From the NCBI GenBank assembly GCA_022360335.1, contig JAKSCZ010000297.1:1-6835 (forward strand): a stretch of 6,835 nucleotides of DNA. The letters are read 5' to 3'. This DNA is from Pseudomonadota bacterium. GTDB taxonomy: Bacteria; Pseudomonadota; Gammaproteobacteria; Steroidobacterales; Woeseiaceae. A program made the position numbers and the translations under genes. This document shows, one piece after another, positions 1 to 6,519 of the stretch. Within the stretch, counting starts at the first letter, position 1. The number at the start of each line of letters is the position of its first letter. The notes under the pieces are model-generated. The model worked only from the letters and a program-made list of their open reading frames with translations. It was not told where the DNA came from and did not search any database.

Positions 1-180
1 ATCGTGATCGTCTCGAAGTCATCCTCGTTCGGCGCCCCGTCGTCGGTCACGCGCACCGTCACGTCGTAGCTGCCCGGACCCTGCGCCTCGCTCGGCGTCC
101 ACGTAAAGGCGCCGCCCGACGTGATGCCCGCACCCGCCGGCGCACCCGGATCCAGACTGAAAGTCAGCGTCTGGGCCGGA
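1..180 (-). repeat. Near-identical DNA repeat, copy in domain 3
   Basis: This block aligns without gaps to 580-759 at a constant offset of 579 bp (193 codons). Only two bases differ: 3 versus 582 (silent, Thr) and 70 versus 649 (Ser versus Asn). Similarity drops sharply at 181/760. The block encodes the C-terminal two thirds of an Ig-like domain and may continue past the left edge. Confidence 0.9.
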
Positions 181-956
181 TCGTTGGCGTCCGTCGCCGT
201 CGCCGTGAACGCCAGCGCCGTCAACTCGTCGACGCTCCGGTCGCCGATCAGCGCCAGCACCGGCGCCACGTTCGCCTCCTCGCCTACTGTCACCGTGATC
301 GTCTCGAAGTCGTCCTCGCTCGGCACCCCGTCGTCGGTCACGCGCACCGTGATGTCGAAGTCGCCGGGACCCTGCGTCGTCGTCGGCGTCCACGTGAACA
401 CGCCGCCGGAGGTAATCGCGGCGCCCGTCGGCGCGCCCGGATCGAGACTGAAGGTCAGCGTATTGGCCGGATCGTCCGCATCCGTTGCCGTCGCCGTGAA
501 CGTCAGCAGGGATTCCTGCTGCACGCCCTGGTCGGCGATCAGGCCCAGCACCGGCGCCACGTTCACCTCGCCCACCGTGATGGTGATCGTCTCGAAGTCA
601 TCCTCGTTCGGCGCCCCGTCGTCGGTCACGCGCACCGTCACGTCGTAGTTGCCCGGACCCTGCGCCTCGCTCGGCGTCCACGTAAAGGCGCCGCCCGACG
701 TGATGCCCGCACCCGCCGGCGCACCCGGATCCAGACTGAAAGTCAGCGTCTGGGCCGGAATATCCGTGTCGCTGGCCGTGGCGGTGAACGCGAGCTCGGA
801 GAGTTCGTCGACGGAGCGGTTGCCGATCGGGTCCAGCGTCGGCGGCGCTGCGGAGGCCGACGCGGAGGCCAGTACCAGGCCGGCCGCCAGGATCGCTGCA
901 AAACGGCGTGACATCCGGCGGGCCGAATGCGTCTTTTTCTTACTATTGATGCCCAT
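1..956 (-). CDS. Exported protein with tandem Ig/cadherin-like domains (N-terminal part, runs off left edge)
   Basis: The frame stays open for 318 codons from the ATG at 956 to the window edge; the C-terminus is missing. Residues 1-36 look like a signal peptide: a basic stretch (KKK at 6-8, RR at 13-14, RR at 17-18), a hydrophobic core (AAILAAGLVLA, 20-30), and an A-S-A cleavage site before Ala37. Three domains of about 95 residues follow (about 38-131, 132-228, 229 to the edge). Each shows NVAPVL/PPTLDPIG, AFTATA, LTFSLDPGAP, FTWTP, QGPG and VTVRVTDDG, as in the He_PIG/CADG-type Ig-like families of bacterial surface proteins. Acidic segments such as DANDP and DADDP may bind calcium; this is inference. 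The role is probably structural or adhesive at the cell surface or in the matrix. The Shine-Dalgarno sequence is weak, and Met15 is an alternative start that still leaves a plausible signal peptide. It follows an exopolysaccharide precursor operon across a 227-bp gap. Confidence 0.85.
   Translation of the reverse strand, partial: MGINSKKKTHSARRMSRRFAAILAAGLVLASASASAAPPTLDPIGNRSVDELSELAFTATASDTDIPAQTLTFSLDPGAPAGAGITSGGAFTWTPSEAQGPGNYDVTVRVTDDGAPNEDDFETITITVGEVNVAPVLGLIADQGVQQESLLTFTATATDADDPANTLTFSLDPGAPTGAAITSGGVFTWTPTTTQGPGDFDITVRVTDDGVPSEDDFETITVTVGEEANVAPVLALIGDRSVDELTALAFTATATDANDPAQTLTFSLDPGAPAGAGITSGGAFTWTPSEAQGPGSYDVTVRVTDDGAPNEDDFETIT
580..759 (-). repeat. Near-identical DNA repeat, copy in domain 1
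   Basis: Partner of 1-180 with two mismatches in 180 positions. It encodes the part of domain 1 from about PAQTLTFSL to FETIT. The equivalent segment of domain 2, lying between the two copies, is clearly more diverged at both DNA and protein level. Confidence 0.9.
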
Positions 957-995
957 CGAAAACGCGCCGTCGTCATCCCCGCAGAGACGACAAGA

Positions 996-1024
996 ATACT
1001 AGAGACTGTAGCGACAAACCGAGC
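996..1024 (-). promoter_or_regulatory. Candidate promoter of the repeat-protein gene
   Basis: On the minus strand TAGTAT (1001 to 996) resembles a sigma70 -10 box (TATAAT). The hexamer 17 bp upstream, GCTCGG, is not a recognisable -35, which would fit a promoter needing an activator such as CRP. The predicted start is near 989, giving a leader of about 32 nt. Only the -10 match and the spacing to the CRP-type site support it. Confidence 0.3.
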
Positions 1025-1043
1025 CTGCCGTTCGGTTCGGAAA

Positions 1044-1059
1044 TGTGAACTCCGTCACA
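1044..1059. promoter_or_regulatory. CRP/Vfr-type operator
   Basis: The sequence tgtgaactccgtcaca matches the CRP half-sites TGTGA-N6-TCACA at all ten conserved positions. It is flanked by AAA on the left and CTTT on the right, which also resembles the AT-rich flanks of the extended consensus. Its centre (1051.5) is about 95 bp upstream of the repeat-protein start codon. Relative to the start inferred from the -10 box at 996-1001 it lies near -62, the classical class I activation position. The match is observed; binding and activation are inferred from the CRP family. Confidence 0.7.
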
Positions 1060-1183
1060 CTTTTCTTTCAGCGTACACGACAGTCCCATGCGGCTCAACA
1101 GCCCATGATGCAACGGGTTCACGCTTTGCGGCGCGAGGTCGGCAGGCGCGGTTTATGTCAAACGTCCGGGGAGGCGGGGAAAA

Positions 1184-2533
1184 TCAGTCGAGCGTGTCGA
1201 TGAAGGCCAGGATCTCCGCCGTCTTCGTCTGCATTAATTCCCGGTCCCCGCGGCTCTCGACGTTGAGCCGGATGACCGGCTCGGTGTTGGACCCGCGCAG
1301 GTTGAAACGCCAGTCGCCGTAATCGAGGCTGACCCCGTCGGTCTCGTCGATCGAACGGGCATCGGGCGCGTAGCGCTCGCGCACGGCGGCAATGGCCCGT
1401 TGCGCATTGCCTACCTGGCGGTTGATCTCCCCGCTCGTCGGGAACTTCGCCATGCGCTCGCCGACGAGTTCGGACAAGGGCTTGCCGGTCGTCGACACCA
1501 GTTCGGCGACCAGCAGCCACGGAATCATGCCGCTGTCGGCATACGAAAAGTCGCGGAAATAGTGGTGAGCGCTCATTTCGCCGCCGTAGATGCCGTCGAC
1601 TTCGCGCATTTTTTCCTTGATGAACGAATGGCCGGACTTGCTCTGCACGGCTTCGCCGCCCGCTTCCTCGACGATCTCGATCGTGTTCCAGGTGAGGCGC
1701 GGATCGTGGACGACGCCGGCGCCCGGGTTCCTGGCGAGGATGCTCCCGGCCAGCAGGCCGACGATGTAGTAGCCCTCGATGAAGGTTCCCTTCTCATCGA
1801 ACAGGAAGCAGCGGTCGAAATCGCCGTCCCATGCGATACCGAAGTCCGCGCCGTGCTCCAGGACTGCATCGGCCGTCACCGCCTGGTTCTCGGGCAACAT
1901 CGGATTGGGGATACCGTTCGGAAACCTGCCGTCGGGCTCGTTGTGGATCTTGACGAGTTCGAACGGCAGGTGCGGCTCCAGGGCGTCGCTGCCCAGACCC
2001 GCACAGCCGTTGCCCGGATTGACCACGAGCCTGAGCGGTTTCAGCGCCGCCGCGTCGACGTAGCCGAGCAGGTGCGCGACGTAGTCGTCGAGGATCTCGA
2101 CGGGAGTCCGTTTGCCGCCCTCGCCCGCAAGCCGCTCGTCGCCCTCGGCCAGCGCCCGGATATCGGCGAGGCCCGTGTCGGCGCTGATCGGCCTGGCCTG
2201 CTCGCGCACGAGCTTCAGGCCGTTGTAATCCGCCGGATTGTGGCTCGCCGTGACCATGATTCCACCGTCCGCCCCGAGGTGGCCGGTCGCGAAATACACC
2301 ATCTCCGTGCCGCACAGGCCGATATCGAACACTTCGATACCGGCGTCGACGAGCCCCCGGATCACGGCGTCCGAGAACTCCTCGCTGGTCAGCCGCATGT
2401 CGCAGCCGACCACGACCGATTCGGCGCCCAGGAATTCGCCGGCCGCGTTGCCGATGCGATAGCAGATGTCGGCATTGAGCTCGTTGGGTATCTGCCCACG
2501 AACGTCGTAGGCCTTGAAACAGGTGATGTCCAT
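1184..2533 (-). CDS. manB: Phosphomannomutase (CpsG/ManB type)
   Basis: Interconverts mannose-6-phosphate and mannose-1-phosphate in the cytoplasm, the middle step of GDP-mannose synthesis. The 449-residue protein has the full alpha-D-phosphohexomutase layout. Near the N-terminus are CFKAYDVRG (5-13) and TASHNP (95-100), whose Ser97 is the expected phosphoserine. DGDFDR (236-241) is the metal-binding loop, GEMSAHHYFRDF (318-329) the sugar-specificity loop, and RGSNTEP (413-419) the phosphate-binding loop. Length and motifs are closer to enterobacterial CpsG (about 456 aa) than to the AlgC type, whose specificity loop starts GEMSGH. Its ATG directly abuts the TGA of the upstream manC-like gene with no spacer. 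The best Shine-Dalgarno (GAAGG, within the end of that gene) is about 13 nt away, so translational coupling is likely. Additional phosphoglucomutase activity cannot be excluded. Confidence 0.95.
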   Translation of the reverse strand: MDITCFKAYDVRGQIPNELNADICYRIGNAAGEFLGAESVVVGCDMRLTSEEFSDAVIRGLVDAGIEVFDIGLCGTEMVYFATGHLGADGGIMVTASHNPADYNGLKLVREQARPISADTGLADIRALAEGDERLAGEGGKRTPVEILDDYVAHLLGYVDAAALKPLRLVVNPGNGCAGLGSDALEPHLPFELVKIHNEPDGRFPNGIPNPMLPENQAVTADAVLEHGADFGIAWDGDFDRCFLFDEKGTFIEGYYIVGLLAGSILARNPGAGVVHDPRLTWNTIEIVEEAGGEAVQSKSGHSFIKEKMREVDGIYGGEMSAHHYFRDFSYADSGMIPWLLVAELVSTTGKPLSELVGERMAKFPTSGEINRQVGNAQRAIAAVRERYAPDARSIDETDGVSLDYGDWRFNLRGSNTEPVIRLNVESRGDRELMQTKTAEILAFIDTLD

Positions 2534-3976
2534 TCAGGTATTCGTGCCTTCGCGGCCGTAGTTGTCGTCGAGGCGAACGATATCATCTTCACCGAGGTAA
2601 CGGCCGCACTGGACCTCGATGATGTGCACGGGCTCGTCATAGGGATTGGCGATGCGGTGAACGTCGCCGACCGCCACGTACGTCGATTCGTTGACCCTGA
2701 GTTCGAATTCCTCGTCGTTGCGGGTGATCAGCGCCTTCCCGCTGACGCACACCCAGTGCTCGGACCGGTGGGCGTGCTTCTGCAGGGACAGAACCGCGCC
2801 GGGCTTCACGATCAGGCGCTTGACCCGGAAGCCGTCTCCCGTGTCGATCGAATCGTAGCTGCCCCAGGGGCGGAAAACCTGCCGGTGCAGCCTGACCTCC
2901 TCCCTGCCGGCCGCCTCGAGTTTGTCGACGAGATCCTTGACCTCCTGGGAACGGGCCTTGTCGGCGACCAGCACGGAGTCCCTGGTCTCGACGACGAGCG
3001 TATCCCTGAGTCCGACCGCCGCCACGAGGCGGCTCTCGGCCTGCACGAACGAGTTGGCGCAATCGTGCATCAGCGCATCGCCCGAGAACGCGTTGCCGTC
3101 GTCGTCCCGTGCCGAGACGTCGTGCAGGGCCGACCAGGAACCGACGTCCGACCAGCCGGCGTCCAGCGGCACCATGACCGCATTGTGCGACTTCTCCATG
3201 ACCGCGTAATCGATCGAATCCGACGGACAGGCGGCAAACAGGTCCGGCGCGGGCCGCACGAAGTCGCCGTCGAAGGACTTGTTCACCATACTCTCTTCGC
3301 AGGCCTCGTGGATGTCCGGCGCGAGCGCCCGCAGCTCGTCCAGGAACGCGCCGGAGCCGAACAGGAACATGCCGCTGTTCCAGAAGTAAGCGCCGTCGTC
3401 GAGGTACTTTTGTGCCGTCGGCCCGTCGGGCTTCTCGACGAATGCCTCGACCGGGACGGCCGCCTCACCGCCTGGACTCGCCTTGATGTACCCGTACCCG
3501 GTCTCGGGCGAGGTCGGGACGATGCCGAAGGTGACCAGCCTGCCTTGCCGCGCGGCCTCCACGCCGCGCAGCACCGCGGCCTGGAACGCCGCCACGTCCC
3601 GGATCACGTGATCGGCCGGCATGACGAGCAGCGCGATGTCCGGGTCGACGTCTTTCGCCAGCAAGGCCGCCAGGGCGATTGCCGGGGCGGTATTGCGCCC
3701 CTCGGGTTCGAGGATGATCTGCGCACGCCGCTCGATGCCCGCCATCTGCTCGGCCACCGAGAAACGGTGGCTCTCGTTGCAGACGACGAGGTGTTTGTAA
3801 CCGGATCGTTTCAGGCTGGCGGTCGGCAGCGCACTCGTGCGTAAGGCCGTGGCCTGCAGCATGGTCTTGTCCCCGGCAATCGGGAGGAGCTGCTTGGGGT
3901 ACATGGAACGCGACGCGGGCCACAGGCGCGTGCCGGAGCCGCCGGACAGGATGACAGGGAGTATCCCGCCCGTCAT
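2534..3976 (-). CDS. manC: Bifunctional mannose-1-phosphate guanylyltransferase / mannose-6-phosphate isomerase (type II)
   Basis: Catalyses mannose-1-P + GTP to GDP-mannose, and fructose-6-P to mannose-6-P. The protein is 480 aa, the usual length for AlgA/ManC/CpsB. The N-terminal nucleotidyltransferase domain begins SGGSGTRLWP (11-20) with PKQ at 27-29 and has FVEKPD at 179-184. The C-terminal cupin isomerase domain has FRPWGSYDSID (368-378), the metal-ligand motif QKHAHRSEHW (399-408), GDVH (437-440) and a conserved tail starting EVQCGRYLGEDD (454-465). The reading frame stays open upstream to 4552, but those 192 codons lie inside ugd and encode no family sequence. The ATG at 3976 starts exactly where homology begins and overlaps the ugd stop by 4 bp (ATGA). 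No separate type I isomerase gene is visible in the window, so this protein probably supplies both ends of the mannose branch. Confidence 0.96.
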   Translation of the reverse strand: MTGGILPVILSGGSGTRLWPASRSMYPKQLLPIAGDKTMLQATALRTSALPTASLKRSGYKHLVVCNESHRFSVAEQMAGIERRAQIILEPEGRNTAPAIALAALLAKDVDPDIALLVMPADHVIRDVAAFQAAVLRGVEAARQGRLVTFGIVPTSPETGYGYIKASPGGEAAVPVEAFVEKPDGPTAQKYLDDGAYFWNSGMFLFGSGAFLDELRALAPDIHEACEESMVNKSFDGDFVRPAPDLFAACPSDSIDYAVMEKSHNAVMVPLDAGWSDVGSWSALHDVSARDDDGNAFSGDALMHDCANSFVQAESRLVAAVGLRDTLVVETRDSVLVADKARSQEVKDLVDKLEAAGREEVRLHRQVFRPWGSYDSIDTGDGFRVKRLIVKPGAVLSLQKHAHRSEHWVCVSGKALITRNDEEFELRVNESTYVAVGDVHRIANPYDEPVHIIEVQCGRYLGEDDIVRLDDNYGREGTNT

Positions 3977-5346
3977 TTGTCCGTTTTGCGCCGACCGTAG
4001 TTCGTCTTCGGCCTGTTCGTCCCGCGGCCGCGGCCGATGGCGTAGTACTTCAGACCGAGCGCCTCGACCACCTGCGGCTCGTACAGGTTGCGGCCGTCGA
4101 CGACGACGTCGTCGGCCAGCTGCTCCTTGATCGCCTGGAAATCGGGACTGCGGAATTCCTGCCACTCGGTCACGATCACGAGTGCATCGGCGCCGTCCAG
4201 CGCTCCGTAGGCGGACTCGCACAAGGTCAGCCCGTCCCGGTCGGGGTAGATGCGTGCCGCCTCCGTCATCGCTTCCGGGTCGTAGGCACGCACCGCCGCA
4301 CCGGCCTCCAGCAGCGCCTCGATGAGCACCCGGCTCGGCGCCTCGCGCATGTCGTCCGTATTCGGTTTGAACGACAGGCCCCAGAGCGCGATCGTCTTGC
4401 CGTCCAGCTTGCCGCCGTAGTGCGTGTGGAGCTTCTCGTACAGGCGGGTCTTCTGCCGGTAGTTCACGGACTCGACGGCGTTCAGCAACTCGGCGTCGTA
4501 GCCGGCCTGGCCCGCCGAGCGCGCCAGCGCCTGGACGTCTTTCGGAAAACACGAGCCGCCGTAGCCGGCGCCGGGGTAGATGAAATGATACCCGATGCGC
4601 GGGTCCGATCCGATGCCGATGCGCACGTTCTCGATGTCCGCGCCGAATTTCTCGGCGAGGTTCGCCAGCTCGTTCATGAAACTGATCTTGGTGGCGAGCA
4701 TTGCGTTGGCCGCGTACTTGGTCAGTTCCGCGGAGCGCACGTCCATACTGATGACGCGGTCGTGATTGCGATTGAACGGCTCGTACAGGGACTTCAACAA
4801 CTCGGTCGTGCGCGGGTTGTCGGTACCGACGATGATGCGGTCCGGTTTCATGAAGTCGCTGATGGCGTCGCCTTCCTTGAGGAACTCGGGGTTCGACACG
4901 ACGTCGAACTCGATGCTCTTGCCGCGTTCCGAGAGGGCTTTGGCGATCTCGGCCCTGACCTTGTCCGCGGTACCGACCGGCACCGTCGACTTGACGACGA
5001 CGATGCGGTAATCCTCCATGTTCTCGCCGATCGACCGCGCAACGGCGAGCACGTGCTTCAGGTCGGCGGAGCCGTCCTCATCCGGCGGCGTACCGACCGC
5101 GATGAACTGGAACAGGCCGTGATCGACGGCTTTTCCGACGTCCGTCGTGAACTCGAGCCGGCCGGCTTCGGCGTTGCGCTCCACGTACGCCTCGAGGCCG
5201 GGTTCGTAAATCGGTATCTCGCCGTTGTTGAGACGGTCGATCTTGTCTTTGTCGATGTCGTAGCAGACGACATGGTTGCCCATCTCGGCCATGCAGGCAC
5301 CCTGGACGAGGCCGACGTAGCCGGAGCCGAAGATTGTGAGACGCAT
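3973..5346 (-). CDS. ugd: UDP-glucose 6-dehydrogenase
   Basis: Oxidises UDP-glucose to UDP-glucuronate with two NAD+, giving the acidic sugar donor. The 457-aa protein has an N-terminal Rossmann fold with GSGYVG (8-12 core) and an acidic residue (Asp30) ending strand 2. It also has VGTPPDEDG (84-92), KSTVPVGT (119-126), SNPEFLKEG (151-159), KYAANAMLATKISFMNE (210-226) and GYGGSCFPKD (261-270) with catalytic Cys266. The C-terminal UDP-binding region contains LWGLSFKPNTDDMREAPS (321-338). Family relatives include GDP-mannose dehydrogenase (AlgD), but the MRLTIFGSGYVGLVQGACMA start and overall pattern favour Ugd. The last 20 or so residues form a basic, probably disordered tail. The start is preceded by a weak purine-rich ACGAGA. 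A consensus -10 box lies upstream at 5385-5390, and the stop overlaps the manC-like start by 4 bp. Confidence 0.94.
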   Translation of the reverse strand: MRLTIFGSGYVGLVQGACMAEMGNHVVCYDIDKDKIDRLNNGEIPIYEPGLEAYVERNAEAGRLEFTTDVGKAVDHGLFQFIAVGTPPDEDGSADLKHVLAVARSIGENMEDYRIVVVKSTVPVGTADKVRAEIAKALSERGKSIEFDVVSNPEFLKEGDAISDFMKPDRIIVGTDNPRTTELLKSLYEPFNRNHDRVISMDVRSAELTKYAANAMLATKISFMNELANLAEKFGADIENVRIGIGSDPRIGYHFIYPGAGYGGSCFPKDVQALARSAGQAGYDAELLNAVESVNYRQKTRLYEKLHTHYGGKLDGKTIALWGLSFKPNTDDMREAPSRVLIEALLEAGAAVRAYDPEAMTEAARIYPDRDGLTLCESAYGALDGADALVIVTEWQEFRSPDFQAIKEQLADDVVVDGRNLYEPQVVEALGLKYYAIGRGRGTNRPKTNYGRRKTDK

Positions 5347-5384
5347 TTCTCGTGCTTTTCGCTGGAATTGTGGAAGATTGCCGG

Positions 5385-5413
5385 ATTATACAGACGAGTG
5401 CGGCGGCCTTCTC
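5385..5413 (-). promoter_or_regulatory. Candidate promoter of the ugd-manC-manB operon
   Basis: A perfect minus-strand TATAAT lies at 5390 to 5385, 38 bp before the ugd start codon. The predicted transcription start is near 5378, giving a leader of about 32 nt. The hexamer 17 bp upstream (GAGAAG, 5413 to 5408) does not resemble TTGACA. It lies in the 115-bp gap after the sugar transferase, so the trio may be transcribed separately as well as by read-through. Confidence 0.5.
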
Positions 5414-5461
5414 AGGACCTGTTCACACTACAGCGATGTCGACGTCTTCCGGGACAGGACA

Positions 5462-6232
5462 CTAGACGGCGCCGACCCGGTTGATCACGACCTTGATCGT
5501 TCGCAACATGATCATGAGATCGACGCGAATCGACTTTTTGAGCACATACAATTTGTCGAGAGAAACCCGGCGGGAGTAGGTGCAATCGCTGCGCCCCGTG
5601 ACCTGCCACAGACCGGTCATGCCCGGGCGTACGGCCGTATAGAGCGACGCGTACCTGCCGTACCGGATCAGTTCCTCCTGCACGATCGGGCGCGGGCCGA
5701 CCAGGCTCATCTCGCCTCTCAGCACGTTCCACAGCTGCGGCAGCTCGTCCAGGCTGGACTTGCGCAGGAAATGGCCGAGACGCGTAATGCGCGGATCGTC
5801 CTGCAGCTTGTAGGTCCTTTCCCATTCGCGCATCGCGGCCGGATCGGACGCCAGCAGATCGCGCAGGACGCGCTCCGCATCGGGGATCATCGACCGGAAC
5901 TTGTAGCAGTCGAACGGTTTGCCGTCTCGCCCGATACGCTTATGATGAAAGAAGACCGGCGACCCGGACACTCGAATCGCAACGGCGATGATCAGGGACA
6001 CGGGTAACGACAGGACGCCGATCGTTATCGCACCGACGACGTCGAAGACGCGCTCGCCCCACCACGTGCGGCGGGGCTCGGAACGGGTTTCCGGCCGGCG
6101 CCATCGAACGACCGGCGCCGGTTTTCGTGCTGCCGAGGACGGCGCCACTATGTCCATCGAGACGCTCAGCGTATTTCTTACGCCGTTCCGACGGTCGGCG
6201 CGCTCAGCGACTTTCGATACTACGTTGCTCAT
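5462..6232 (-). CDS. Undecaprenyl-phosphate sugar-1-phosphate transferase (WcaJ/ExoY-like)
   Basis: Initiates repeat-unit assembly by moving a sugar-1-phosphate from a nucleotide sugar to undecaprenyl phosphate at the cytoplasmic face of the inner membrane. The 256-aa protein has one hydrophobic segment (about 64-88), the re-entrant membrane helix of monotopic phosphoglycosyltransferases. It then shows VFFHHKRIGRDGKPF (93-107), YKFRSM (110-115), DPRITRLGHFLRKSSLDELP (146-165, with the expected Asp162-Glu163 catalytic pair), GEMSLVGPRP (173-182) and RPGMTGLWQVTGR (202-214). It lacks the four-helix N-terminal region of long WbaP/WcaJ forms. In its place is an approximately 58-residue polar Arg/Pro-rich extension. 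The start is supported by GGGAG three bases before the ATG; Met26 is a weaker alternative. The sugar specificity (glucose or galactose) cannot be read from sequence alone. Confidence 0.93.
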   Translation of the reverse strand: MSNVVSKVAERADRRNGVRNTLSVSMDIVAPSSAARKPAPVVRWRRPETRSEPRRTWWGERVFDVVGAITIGVLSLPVSLIIAVAIRVSGSPVFFHHKRIGRDGKPFDCYKFRSMIPDAERVLRDLLASDPAAMREWERTYKLQDDPRITRLGHFLRKSSLDELPQLWNVLRGEMSLVGPRPIVQEELIRYGRYASLYTAVRPGMTGLWQVTGRSDCTYSRRVSLDKLYVLKKSIRVDLMIMLRTIKVVINRVGAV

Positions 6233-6380
6233 AAGCTCCCAAGCCTGTCCCGCAGAAAGCCCCCCGACACCAAAGCAGGCGCCGGCTCAACTGCGAGTCA
6301 ATCGATTCAATCCCAAGCAAGAACGGATCGCACTAAATCTCGTTGACAACTCGTTGGCCGAGTGTGTGACGTGGACTCCA

Positions 6381-6410
6381 AATATAGCGACAGATTATAT
6401 CGGCGGTCAG
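6381..6410 (-). promoter_or_regulatory. Second, overlapping candidate promoter
   Basis: On the minus strand CTGACC (6410 to 6405, four of six matches to TTGACA) precedes TATATT (6386 to 6381) with an 18-bp spacer. It overlaps the stronger candidate at 6394-6422 and is shifted 13 bp downstream, so the two could be alternatives. Confidence 0.3.
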
Positions 6411-6422
6411 TACACAAGTCAC
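6394..6422 (-). promoter_or_regulatory. Candidate sigma70-type promoter of the sugar transferase
   Basis: On the minus strand GTGACT (6422 to 6417, four of six matches to TTGACA) is followed after 17 bp by a perfect TATAAT (6399 to 6394). The predicted start is near 6387, about 155 nt before the start codon at 6232. This is the best -35/-10 pair seen in the window. Confidence 0.55.
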
Positions 6423-6519
6423 ATAGTCGAAATACAATCGCGCGTCTGCCGGATTACTGCACGAAACTGTGAAGCAGTTCGCGATTTAGACCGGGTCTGA
6501 CGCCGCCGACAACAGGCCG

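Larger units (their letters stand above)
957..1183. other. 227-bp intergenic region upstream of the repeat protein
   Basis: This gap separates the phosphomannomutase stop from the repeat-protein start. It carries a CRP-type palindrome (1044-1059) and a candidate -10 box (996-1001). No convincing intrinsic terminator is visible for the upstream operon: the small inverted repeats at about 1088-1106 and 1149-1164 lack a following T-run. No supported open reading frame lies in it. Confidence 0.7.
6233..6519. other. 287-bp AT-richer intergenic region and long leader
   Basis: The gap between the fucose-synthase stop and the sugar-transferase start is visibly more AT-rich than the flanking genes. 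It contains two overlapping candidate promoters (6381-6422). Downstream of them is a leader of about 140-155 nt with a small inverted repeat (ACTCG-N5-CGAGT, 6349-6363) and a 7-bp direct repeat ctcgttg (6339-6345 and 6350-6356). Near the fucose-synthase end is an imperfect hairpin (about 6463-6482) without a T-run. There is no supported small ORF and no ops/JUMPstart match on either strand. Confidence 0.6.

Noticed and set aside
121..1002. Plus-strand and alternative minus-strand frames across the repeat region
   Set aside because: They are frame shadows of the repeat-protein gene. Only the frame starting at 956 shows a signal peptide and conserved Ig-like domains.
1088..1164. Possible intrinsic terminators after manB
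   Set aside because: The inverted repeats at about 1088-1106 and 1149-1164 have short, bulged stems and no T-run on the transcribed strand.
1400..3844. An 814-codon open frame on the plus strand opposite manB and manC
   Set aside because: It is in exact codon-on-codon register with both genes, so its stop codons would require TTA, CTA or TCA in the sense genes, which GC-rich genes avoid. The translation resembles no family, and the minus-strand genes have full motif sets.
3977..4552. An N-terminal extension of the manC-like protein
   Set aside because: These 192 codons overlap ugd in another frame, have Arg/Gly/Ala-rich shadow composition, and precede the family's normal N-terminus.
4420..5484. 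A 354-codon open frame on the plus strand opposite ugd
   Set aside because: Same codon register and same explanation as the frame opposite manB/manC; no recognisable protein features.
6463..6498. A terminator after the fucose-synthase gene
   Set aside because: The imperfect CGAA-A-CTG/CAGTTCG hairpin and the agacc-g-ggtct palindrome are not followed by a T-run on the minus strand.
5988..6500. A plus-strand 170-codon frame covering the 6233-6519 gap
   Set aside because: Its first part mirrors the sugar transferase, the rest is composition-neutral without motifs, and it has no convincing ribosome binding site.
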